NCBI GenBank assembly: GCA_018842655.1 | Contig: JAGTWN010000004.1 | Location: 3,348,001 to 3,412,000 of the forward strand | Reading direction: 5' to 3' | From: Candidatus Pantoea haifensis | GTDB taxonomy: Bacteria > Pseudomonadota > Gammaproteobacteria > Enterobacterales > Enterobacteriaceae | Length of the DNA stretch: 64,000 nt | In this document: piece by piece, positions 20,048-29,059 of the stretch | Position numbering within the stretch: position 1 is the stretch's first letter | Layout of the letters: each line of letters opens with the position of its first letter | Position numbers and translations under genes: made by a program | Notes under the pieces: generated by a model | What the model was told of the DNA's origin: nothing | The model's input: the letters and a program-made list of their open reading frames with translations, nothing else | Database searches by the model: none

Positions 20048-20076
20048 GAGACCAACAGAAAAGTAGGTCTCTTTTT
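20048..20076 (+). terminator. epmA terminator
   Basis: GAGACC/GGTCTC stem with a 12-base loop followed by TTTTT, nine bases after the epmA stop. Confidence 0.75.
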
Positions 20077-20133
20077 AGAGCGGTTGCAGAAACTTGCAGC
20101 CAGCGGAAAGCGTTTAGCGGTTTAGCCTGAGCC

Positions 20134-21195
20134 TTACTCGCTGTTGTCCGGGAATTCCTGAATCGTGACCGGTAGCGTCAATGTTTTATCGTTGCGCAAA
20201 ATCTGTACGTCGATCACCGAGCCTGGGCGAATCTCTGCAACCTGATCCATGGTTTCCTGCGCTGATACGGCAGGTTTACCGTTCACGCTTAACAGCACAT
20301 CATTAGCCTGGATGCCCGCTTTCTCTGCTGGCCCTTCCGGCGCAACCGCGCTGACAATAATGCCCTGGACGCGATCAAGATTGCTGCCTTGTCCGTGAAG
20401 GGGAGGAATTTCCCGGCCCGTAATACCGATAAAGCCGCGAATAACGCGGCCATCGCGGATCAGCTTATCCATGATTTTTGTGGCCAGCGCCGTAGGAATC
20501 GCGAAACCAATTCCTTCCGGCGTTTCTCCGTCGTTACTTTTATCGAAGGTTAATGTATTGATGCCCATCAACTCGCCCAGTGAGTTGATTAACGCTCCAC
20601 CGGAGTTGCCCTGATTGATTGAGGCGTCGGTTTGCAGGAAATTTTGCCGACCTGATGAACTCAGGCCCACACGGCCGGTTGCGCTAATAATGCCTTGCGT
20701 CACAGTCTGACCGAGATTATAGGGATTGCCGATCGCCATCACCACATCGCCGATATGAGCTAATCGTTTCGGATTGATAGGAATTACTGGCAAACTTGAC
20801 GCGGTAATTTTCAGCACCGCCAAATCGGTCATTGCATCTGAACCTACCAGTGTGGCTTCAAAAAAGCGCCCATCCTGCAAGGCTACAATGATCTGATCGG
20901 CATTATTAATGACATGCTTGTTGGTGAGAATGTAGCCTTTTGCGTTCATGATAACGCCAGAGCCCAGCGTGGTAATACCACGATTATTACTGCCATGCGC
21001 GCTGCGGTTATAAACGTTAACAACAGCAGGCACAGCACGACGCACACCCTGGTTAAAACTAAAAGGCGTTTCGTCGTTGCTGTCATCTTGAATATGCAGG
21101 GCGTCGCTGCCCATACGCAGTGCAGGTAAGGCCACGAGTAAGATACCCGCCACAATCAGGCCCAGCACTACAGAACGCAAAAGTTTAAGAAACAT
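20134..21195 (-). CDS. degS: site-1 protease DegS
   Basis: A 353-residue periplasmic serine protease anchored by an N-terminal membrane segment (residues about 5-25). It senses misfolded porin C-termini with its PDZ domain and cleaves RseA to start the sigma-E response. The catalytic triad lies in LTNKHVIN, MTDLAVLKI and GNSGGAL, followed by a single PDZ domain (GIQANDVLLSVNGKPAV). It lies 88 bases downstream of degQ on the same strand. mdh, its usual E. coli neighbour, is missing. Confidence 0.96.
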   Translation of the reverse strand: MFLKLLRSVVLGLIVAGILLVALPALRMGSDALHIQDDSNDETPFSFNQGVRRAVPAVVNVYNRSAHGSNNRGITTLGSGVIMNAKGYILTNKHVINNADQIIVALQDGRFFEATLVGSDAMTDLAVLKITASSLPVIPINPKRLAHIGDVVMAIGNPYNLGQTVTQGIISATGRVGLSSSGRQNFLQTDASINQGNSGGALINSLGELMGINTLTFDKSNDGETPEGIGFAIPTALATKIMDKLIRDGRVIRGFIGITGREIPPLHGQGSNLDRVQGIIVSAVAPEGPAEKAGIQANDVLLSVNGKPAVSAQETMDQVAEIRPGSVIDVQILRNDKTLTLPVTIQEFPDNSE

Positions 21196-21283
21196 GGTGT
21201 TAAATCACGCCAGGGAGATCGCTGGGGAGAATAACATGAGAGCGGCGGACACACACGCGCTTGTGTCCGCCTTAATGAGAGGT

Positions 21284-22657
21284 TTATCTCAACAACAGAT
21301 AGATACTTTCATCGCCACGCACGACATTCAGCGCCAGAACAGGCGGTTTGCCGTCCAGCACCTTGCGCATTTCAGCAATAGACTGAACGCGATTACGATT
21401 AACGCCAACGATCACATCATCTTTTTGCAAACCGACCTGCTCAGCAGGGGTGCCTTTTTCGATGGTATCAATTTTCACGCCTTTATCGCCGGTTTTGGTC
21501 TGACCATCGCTCAGCGTAGCGCCTTGCAGTGCCGGAGACATGAGCTGGGCACTGGCAGTGGTTTGCGCGCTTTGCTCCAGCGTCACGTTAAGCGTTAAAG
21601 GCTTACCTTCGCGCAGCAGGCCCAGCTTAACCTGCTCGCCCGGTGGCGTTGTACCGATTTTAACGCGCAGTTCAGCAAAGCTGCTGATCGGTTTGTCGTT
21701 CACTGACGTAATGATATCGCCAGATTTAATCCCGGCTTTCTGAGCGGCTGACTGAGGCAGAACTTCCGAGACGAATGCGCCACGCTGAGCATCAACGTTA
21801 AAAGCTTTCGCCATATCAGCGGTCATTTCAGTGCCTTTAATGCCCAACTGACCACGCTTCACTTCGCCAAATTTGATCAGCTGCTGCGCCAGGTTCATCG
21901 CCATATCGCTTGGGATTGCAAAGCCGATGCCGATGTTGCCGCCGCTTGAGGCCAGAATCGCGGTGTTAATACCAATCAACTCGCCGTTCAGGTTCACCAG
22001 CGCACCGCCTGAATTTCCCCGGTTAATCGCGGCGTCAGTCTGGATAAAGTTTTCCAGTCCTTCCAGATTCAGGCCGCTACGGCCAAGCGCGGAGATAATA
22101 CCTGAGGTTGCGGTTTGACCGAGCCCAAAAGGGTTACCAATCGCAACGGCGAAATCGCCTACTTTTAGCTGATCTGAATCCGCGATTTTTATCTGCGTCA
22201 GGTTTTTTGCGCCTTCGATTTGGATCAGCGCGATGTCGGTTTGCTCATCATGGCCAATTAATTTGGCGTCATATTCGCTGCCGTCACCAAGTTGAACATT
22301 AATCTTATCCGCGCCGTTAACCACATGGTTATTCGTCAACACGTAACCTTTGGCGGCATCGATAATCACGCCGGAGCCGAGACCTTCAAACGGCTGCGGC
22401 TGTGCGTTGCCGCCAGGCAGCTGGCCGAAGAAGCGTTTTAACGGCTCGGGAATGTCCTGTTCCTGAGCCGCTGTCTGGGTGCCTTCGACATGAACGCTAA
22501 CCACGGCGGGCAGCACTTTCTCCAGCATCGGTGCCAGGCTTGGAAGCGGCTGTCCCTGAATTTGTGCTGGCAGTGTTGCCATCGCAGTTGGCGCGGCGGC
22601 AAGACTCATCCCAATACTCAAGGCTAATGCGCTAAACAGTCGTGCTTGTTTTTTCAT
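21284..22657 (-). CDS. degQ: periplasmic serine endoprotease DegQ
   Basis: A 457-residue HtrA-family protease and chaperone. A cleavable signal peptide (ending ..AAPTAMA) is followed by the trypsin-like domain with the triad in LTNNHVVNGAD, EQTDIALIQI and RGNSGGALVN, then two PDZ domains. The shorter Q-linker and the overall length fit DegQ rather than DegP, and the degQ-degS pairing supports this. It acts on unfolded periplasmic proteins. Confidence 0.94.
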   Translation of the reverse strand: MKKQARLFSALALSIGMSLAAAPTAMATLPAQIQGQPLPSLAPMLEKVLPAVVSVHVEGTQTAAQEQDIPEPLKRFFGQLPGGNAQPQPFEGLGSGVIIDAAKGYVLTNNHVVNGADKINVQLGDGSEYDAKLIGHDEQTDIALIQIEGAKNLTQIKIADSDQLKVGDFAVAIGNPFGLGQTATSGIISALGRSGLNLEGLENFIQTDAAINRGNSGGALVNLNGELIGINTAILASSGGNIGIGFAIPSDMAMNLAQQLIKFGEVKRGQLGIKGTEMTADMAKAFNVDAQRGAFVSEVLPQSAAQKAGIKSGDIITSVNDKPISSFAELRVKIGTTPPGEQVKLGLLREGKPLTLNVTLEQSAQTTASAQLMSPALQGATLSDGQTKTGDKGVKIDTIEKGTPAEQVGLQKDDVIVGVNRNRVQSIAEMRKVLDGKPPVLALNVVRGDESIYLLLR

Positions 22658-22766
22658 TGCTACAACGCTCTCGCTGCAAAAAGTGGGGGAATAAAAGAGT
22701 GTGACAGTCGTTTGAGGTCAGGGTTCGCAAAAACAGAGGGCGCAGTATTGCTGCGCCCCAAAAAGA

Positions 22767-23167
22767 TTAATCGCGTGCTGCTCGCTCACCGCGCAACAAA
22801 CCGGAAGCGCCTTCCGAATAGTCGCGTGGTATCTGAACCGGCGCCTGGTCGTTATCAGCTTCCGCTTCGGTAAGTTGATAAGCAAACGGATTTTTTCGCC
22901 CGGCAGATTCGGCAACAGATCGTTTGATCCTTTTGCCATGTGTTGATAAAGCTGGCGATAGTCGCGCGCCATGTTATCCAGCAATTCTGCGCTTTGCGCA
23001 AAATGGTTAGTCAGTTCCTGGCGATAATCTGCCAGTTCAGCTTTCGACTTTTCCAGTTCATATTGCATGCTGCGCTGCTCACGCAATTTCTTGTTGCCGA
23101 AACGCATTGCAACCGCGCCGACAATAATACCAACCACTAAACCAATTAGCCCGTATTCCCAGGTCAT
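22767..23167 (-). CDS. zapG: cell-division protein ZapG (YhcB, DUF1043), frameshifted
   Basis: Small inner-membrane protein with an N-terminal membrane helix (WEYGLIGLVVGIIVGAVAMR) and a cytosolic coiled coil; YhcB/ZapG links division and envelope growth. The start at 23167 has GGGAG upstream. After LLPNLPGEK the frame slips because one A is missing from an A7 run (22891-22896 on the plus strand). The true continuation, NPFAYQLTEAEADNDQ, then QIPRDYSEGASGLLR, runs to a stop at 22767 and gives 133 residues as in E. coli. Without repair the frame runs on to 22718 with unrelated residues. Confidence 0.9.
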
Positions 23168-23355
23168 AATGACTCCCATGTAATTTCCGTTGTTCCGTCC
23201 GTTGTACCGTAGGGCAGTGCACCTTTCCAATAACAGCCACTATACCCGTTAATCTTATGGATGTGGAACTCTGGAGCGGCATGGCTTAGTGTAGAGCGGC
23301 CTTTTTTCGACAATCGATGTGTGAATAAGACAATTTCAGGGACTGTGAGAGAACA

Positions 23356-24480
23356 ATGCAAACCTCATCTCCGCTTGCACGTTACGAGCAGGCGCTATCG
23401 CAAGGCGATTTTAAACCAGATGCTGTACAACGCGACGCCATCACCCGATTAGACGCGCTCCAGCAAGGCTTAATCGCACGCCAAAAAACAGCCGCACCCG
23501 CGACTCAGGGTCTGTTTGGTCGTCTGTCAAAACTGATGGGCAAAGAGAAAATGAGGCGCAACCGCCGGTTCGCGGTTTGTATATGTGGGGGTGTAGGTCG
23601 CGGAAAAACCTGGGTAATGGACCTGTTTTTTCAGTCAATTCCTGGTGATCGCAAGCTGCGCTTACATTTTCACCGCTTTATGCTGCGCGTGCATGAAGAA
23701 TTAACGACACTGCAAGGCCAAAGCGATCCGTTGCTCATCATCGCTGATCGATTCAAAGCAGAAACCGATATTCTCTGTTTTGATGAATTTTTTGTCTCCG
23801 ATATTACCGACGCTATGCTGCTGGGCACCTTAATGGAGGCACTTTTTGCGCGTGGCATCGCCCTTGTGGCGACATCCAATATTCCGCCTGATGAGTTGTA
23901 CCGCAACGGCCTGCAACGCGCACGCTTCCTGCCAGCCATTGAGCAGATTAAAAAATATTGCGATGTGATGAATGTCGATGCGGGCATTGATTACCGCTTG
24001 CGCACGTTAACATCGGCTCACCTGTGGAAATTTCCGCTTAACAACGAAACCCATGCCGATATGGAGCGAATGTTCCAGGCGCTGGCGGGCAACCAGCGTG
24101 AAGAGGCCCCCGTTCTGGAGATCAATCATCGCCAGATGGCAACTCTGGGTGTCAGCGAAGGCGTGTTAGCCATTGATTTTATGACCTTGTGCGGCGAGGG
24201 GCGTAGCCAGCACGATTACATTGAATTGTCGCGTCGTTTCCACAGTGTCTTGCTGTATAATGTGCCGGTGATGATTTATAAAACTGAAGATCAGGCGCGG
24301 CGTTTTTTGGCGCTGGTTGATGAATTCTATGAACGTCATGTCAAACTGGTGGTCGCGGCAGAAACGTCGCTGTTTGAAATCTATCAAGGCACGCGCCTGA
24401 AATTCGAATATCAGCGTTGCCTGTCGCGTTTGCAAGAGATGCAGAGCGAAGAGTATCTGCGTCTGCCCCATCTGCCCTGA
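23356..24480 (+). CDS. zapE: cell-division ATPase ZapE (AFG1-like), with a scrambled segment
   Basis: A P-loop ATPase that binds the Z ring and acts in division under low oxygen. Walker A is GGVGRGKTW and Walker B ILCFDEFF. The frame is open throughout (374 residues), but the 18 or so residues just before Walker A (MRRNRRFAVCIC) do not resemble the family. Reading the other frame there gives EAQPPVRGLYMWGG, the expected sequence. Two compensating losses explain it: one A at 23548-23551 and two G at 23587-23591. The gene stays open by chance. It is divergent from zapG. Confidence 0.93.
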   Translation: MQTSSPLARYEQALSQGDFKPDAVQRDAITRLDALQQGLIARQKTAAPATQGLFGRLSKLMGKEKMRRNRRFAVCICGGVGRGKTWVMDLFFQSIPGDRKLRLHFHRFMLRVHEELTTLQGQSDPLLIIADRFKAETDILCFDEFFVSDITDAMLLGTLMEALFARGIALVATSNIPPDELYRNGLQRARFLPAIEQIKKYCDVMNVDAGIDYRLRTLTSAHLWKFPLNNETHADMERMFQALAGNQREEAPVLEINHRQMATLGVSEGVLAIDFMTLCGEGRSQHDYIELSRRFHSVLLYNVPVMIYKTEDQARRFLALVDEFYERHVKLVVAAETSLFEIYQGTRLKFEYQRCLSRLQEMQSEEYLRLPHLP

Positions 24481-24510
24481 CAATAAAGTGGATTAATGGT
24501 GAAATAGAGT

Positions 24511-25543
<1,033 letters not shown>

Positions 25544-25574
25544 TTGCTGCTGCTTCGGCAGCGTCAGTTGGCAC

Positions 25575-25599
25575 AAAAACCCGCTTCGGCGGGTTTTTT
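25575..25599 (+). terminator. rplM-rpsI terminator
   Basis: AACCCGC TTCG GCGGGTT stem with a stable tetraloop followed by a T run. Confidence 0.92.
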
Positions 25600-25872
25600 G
25601 CTTTCTGCTGTTTTACCGGTGCTGACGTTAAAAACCTCCACGCTGCTCGCAAATTACCCTCAAAAATTCAATCCTCACCCACAAGCAGCTCAAAATCTGG
25701 TAAACTCTCTGTCACTTTGCGCCCGTTAAGCTGGCGCGTTATACGCCGTCCATTTCTCGGGACGTCAGTACAACGCAGTGAACGCGGGCTGCGTGCGAGT
25801 TCTATAAGCAGGTGAGTCGCCGAGTGGTTGGCTATTCGCAGTAACTTTTTGTGAACAAACTTGGAGGTTTTC

Positions 25873-26513
25873 ATGGCTGTCGCTGCCAACAAACGTTCGG
25901 TAATGACGCTGTTTTCTGGTCCTACTGACATTTTCAGCCATCAGGTGCGTATTGTACTGGCCGAAAAGGGAGTCAGCGTAGAGATCGAGCAGGTCGAAAT
26001 GGATAACCTGCCGCAGGATCTGATTGACCTCAACCCGTATCGCACTGTGCCGACGCTGGTAGATCGTGAACTAACGCTTTATGAATCACGTATCATCATG
26101 GAATACCTTGATGAGCGTTTTCCGCATCCGCCGCTGATGCCGGTTTATCCGGTTGCGCGTGGTGAAAGCCGCCTGATGATGCATCGCATTGAGCAGGACT
26201 GGTATAGCCTGATGAAAAAGGTTGAGAACAGCAGTGGTCAGGAAGCGGAAGCTGCGCGCAAGCAATTACGCGAAGAACTGCTGGCGATCGCCCCCTGTTC
26301 GGGCGCACACCCTTTTTCATGAGCGAAGAGTTTAGCCTGGTAGATTGCTATCTGGCTCCGCTGCTCTGGCGTCTGCCGTCAATGGGCATCGACCTGATTG
26401 GTTCGGGTTCTAAAGAGCTGAAAGGCTATATGAATCGTGTGTTTGAGCGTGACTCATTCCTCGCTTCGCTGACTGAAGCTGAACGTGAAATGCGCCTGCA
26501 AGCCCGGGGCTAA
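25873..26513 (+). CDS. sspA: stringent starvation protein A, frameshifted
   Basis: GST-fold protein that binds RNA polymerase and is needed for acid tolerance and phage P1 late transcription in E. coli. The start MAVAANKRSVMTLFSG follows GGAGG. The N-terminal thioredoxin fold includes NPYRTVPTLVDRELTLYES. The frame breaks at 26291-26295: one C is missing from a C6 run, so AIAPLFGRTPFFMSEEF reads as AIAPCSGAHPFS and stops. Repair gives 213 residues, close to the 212 of E. coli. It is followed three bases later by sspB. Confidence 0.95.
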
Positions 26514-26516
26514 TTT

Positions 26517-27002
26517 ATGGAAATGTCGCAACTCTCCGCACGTCGTCCCTATTTGCTGCGCGCCTTTTATGACTGGTTACTCGATAATCAGTTAACGCCG
26601 CATTTGGTCGTCGACATCAATCTGCCCGGTGTGCAGGTGCCGCTCGAGTATGCGCGTGATGGCCAGATTGTACTGAACATCGCGCCGCGCGCGGTCGGTA
26701 ACTTAGAGCTGGCCAACGACCAGGTGTCGTTCAATGCCCGTTTTGGCGGTGTTCCGCGCCAGGTTAATGTGCCAATGGCAGCCATTCTGGCGATTTATGC
26801 CCGTGAAAACGGTGCTGGCACGATGTTCGAACCTGAACCCGCTTATGAATTATCTGCTGAGGATGGTTCAGAAGGGCAGGAAGAGACGGTCATGTCAGTT
26901 ATTGATGGCGATCGTCCTGACGATGCCAGCGATGACGAAACACCGCCTGACGATGATCCGCCACCTCGCGGTGGACGACCATCACTGCGCGTAGTGAAAT
27001 AA
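26517..27002 (+). CDS. sspB: ClpXP adaptor SspB
   Basis: A 161-residue adaptor that delivers ssrA-tagged proteins to ClpXP. The folded substrate-binding domain (RRPYLLRAFYDWLLDNQLTP through AIYARENGAGTMFEP) is followed by a long acidic flexible linker. The C-terminal XB motif RGGRPSLRVVK that docks on the ClpX zinc domain is present. It is co-transcribed with sspA. Confidence 0.98.
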   Translation: MEMSQLSARRPYLLRAFYDWLLDNQLTPHLVVDINLPGVQVPLEYARDGQIVLNIAPRAVGNLELANDQVSFNARFGGVPRQVNVPMAAILAIYARENGAGTMFEPEPAYELSAEDGSEGQEETVMSVIDGDRPDDASDDETPPDDDPPPRGGRPSLRVVK

Positions 27003-27012
27003 ACGCAGAATA

Positions 27013-27046
27013 AAAAAGCCCGTCATTTAATGGCGGGCTTTTTTTA
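27013..27046 (+). terminator. sspAB terminator
   Basis: AAGCCCG/CGGGCTT stem with A and T runs on each side; probably works for the convergent cysJ-like gene as well. Confidence 0.88.
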
Positions 27047-27120
27047 TGCCGCACAGGCAAACGGCATAAAAAATCCGGGAACCTGCGTTACCCGGATTAT
27101 TGCGTTAAATACTGTGTTGA

Positions 27121-28878
27121 TTAATAGACGTCGCGAAGATAACGCTTCTCTTTTCTCAACTGATCGATGTAATCAGCCGCGCGTTCGCTGGAAAGACCGC
27201 CAAACTGACGCACCACCTCATACAGTGCGCTGTCGACATCTTTCGCCATGCGCGATGCATCGCCACATACATAGAAATAAGCCCCTTCCTGAAGCCAGGC
27301 ATAGAGCTCTGCACCTTGCTCCAGCATACGATTTTGCACGTAGATTTTCTTTTCCTGATCGCGTGAGAAAGCCAGATCAAGGCGCGTCAAAAGGCCGCTT
27401 TCCTGCCAGGCTGTCAACTCATCGCGATAAACAAAGTCATGTTCCTGATGCTGATCGCCGAAGAACAACCAGTTTTTGCCTTGCGCACCCGTTGCCTGAC
27501 GCTCCTGCAGGAAGGCGCGGAACGGCGCAATACCGGTGCCTGGGCCAACCATGATCAGCGGAGCATTGTTATTTGAGGGCACACGGAACGCTTTGTTTGG
27601 CGAAATAAAAATTGCGGGCTTTTCACCACGACGAACACGCTCAGCCAGGTAGGTTGAACATACGCCGCCACGGTTACGACCACCGCTGTGATAACGCACG
27701 GAAGCCACCGTCAGATGCACCTGATTCGGATGAGCTTTCGAGCTTGACGAGATTGAGTAAGCGCGATGTTGTAAAGGACGTAGCAGAGCAACAAATTCCG
27801 GCACGGACAGTGAGCGGGTCAGTTCCAGCTGCAGCAGATCCAGCGTGTCTTTACCCCATAACCAGACGCCCAGCGCGTCTTTATCGTCATGCTGTAATAC
27901 GTGGCGCAGCTCCTGGTTGGTGGTGTTTTGTCCCGCCCACTCAATCAGCTTGCGTGAAGGCTCAGAAATTTCAAACTGATAGGTCAGCAGATCACCCAGG
28001 CTTCTGTCGAAACCCGGAACCGGCGTTTGATAATCAGCATTCAGTTGCGTTAACAGCAGGCTAACCAACGCAGGGTCATTGACAGGGATAACGCCAAGCG
28101 CATCACCGGCTTCATATTTAAGACCGCTATCGGTTAAATCAAATTCAAAATGACGAATATCTTTAGCAGACTGCTCACCTGACAGGCGCTTGTTAGTGAT
28201 AAACGCTGCAGCATACGGATTCGATTTATTGCTGCCAGGGATCACCGGCGCTTCGGGGGCGCTTTCCAGCACTGTGCCGCTGCTACCTGCGCTGGCTGCA
28301 AACTGAGGCATGGAGCTGTTTAACCACTCGTTAGACGGCTCTTCGTAATCGATATCACAATCGATACGGTCCACTACGCGCTTCGCACCCAGCTGCTCCA
28401 GGCGCATATCGATAAATTTACCGGCCTGGCAGAAACCATCATAGCCAGTATCACCAATGGCCAGCACGGCAAAATGCATCTGCTCCAGGCGCGGCGCGGT
28501 ACTGGCAGAAATCGCATTCCAGAACAGCTGGGCGTTGTCTGGCATCTCACCTTCACCATAGGTAGAGGTGACGATAAGGACATGGCGCATGGTGGTGAAA
28601 AGATCGATGTCGACTTCACCTAACGCCTGAACCACCGGCACCAGGCCTTTAGTACGCGCTGATTTTGCCGCCGTTTGCGCCAGGGCTTCTGCGTTACCGG
28701 TTTGCGAACCGTAGAGAATATGCAGCTGAGTCGTTGCAGCAGCACCTGTTCCTGCGGCAACTTGCTGTTTGTCTTCTAACACCAACAGACGGGAGTGGAG
28801 ACCAGCGAGAAAGCCCGCCAGCCAGTATTTCTGCTCACCATTAAAGGGTGCATCTTCAGGAATGTAAGGAATTTTCAT
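27121..28878 (-). CDS. CysJ-like diflavin reductase (sulfite reductase flavoprotein family)
   Basis: A 585-residue NADPH-dependent diflavin reductase. In order: a short N-terminal helix region (about 1-45), a flavodoxin FMN domain (LHILYGSQTGNAEALAQTAA, VTSTYGEGEMPDNAQLFW), a connecting and FAD domain (RAYSISSSSKAHPNQVHLTV, RGGVCSTYLAERV), and an NADP domain (MVGPGTGIAPFRAFLQER, FYVCGDASRMAKDV, C-terminal RYLRDVY). It resembles CysJ, but cysI and cysH are not adjacent. It lies directly downstream of a long GltB-like gene where gltD would be expected, with a 181-base gap. A role as electron donor to that glutamate synthase is an inference; a stand-alone sulfite reductase subunit is the alternative. 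Confidence 0.85.
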   Translation of the reverse strand: MKIPYIPEDAPFNGEQKYWLAGFLAGLHSRLLVLEDKQQVAAGTGAAATTQLHILYGSQTGNAEALAQTAAKSARTKGLVPVVQALGEVDIDLFTTMRHVLIVTSTYGEGEMPDNAQLFWNAISASTAPRLEQMHFAVLAIGDTGYDGFCQAGKFIDMRLEQLGAKRVVDRIDCDIDYEEPSNEWLNSSMPQFAASAGSSGTVLESAPEAPVIPGSNKSNPYAAAFITNKRLSGEQSAKDIRHFEFDLTDSGLKYEAGDALGVIPVNDPALVSLLLTQLNADYQTPVPGFDRSLGDLLTYQFEISEPSRKLIEWAGQNTTNQELRHVLQHDDKDALGVWLWGKDTLDLLQLELTRSLSVPEFVALLRPLQHRAYSISSSSKAHPNQVHLTVASVRYHSGGRNRGGVCSTYLAERVRRGEKPAIFISPNKAFRVPSNNNAPLIMVGPGTGIAPFRAFLQERQATGAQGKNWLFFGDQHQEHDFVYRDELTAWQESGLLTRLDLAFSRDQEKKIYVQNRMLEQGAELYAWLQEGAYFYVCGDASRMAKDVDSALYEVVRQFGGLSSERAADYIDQLRKEKRYLRDVY

Positions 28879-28950
28879 GGATACTTTTACTCAATCCCGT
28901 GTTTACCCCTCCTGTTTCGTACCGCAGGTACATCGGTAGCGTCCGTTTAT

Positions 28951-28982
28951 CCCCAGTCGCAGATCCCTCTCTGCGCCTGGGG
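28951..28982 (-). promoter_or_regulatory. stem-loop in the 5' region of the cysJ-like gene
   Basis: CCCCAG-CGCAGA pairs with TCTGCG-CTGGGG around a short loop; a second small palindrome GTACCGCAGGTAC lies at 28919-28931. Neither is followed by a T run, so an mRNA leader structure is more likely than a terminator. I do not recognise a known riboswitch. Confidence 0.45.
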
Positions 28983-29059
28983 CGGCACGGCGTTGCCACT
29001 TTCCTGCAATACGAACTATTTAGGGCAATTGTTAATGTTCATAGTCAGATAGTTTGCTT

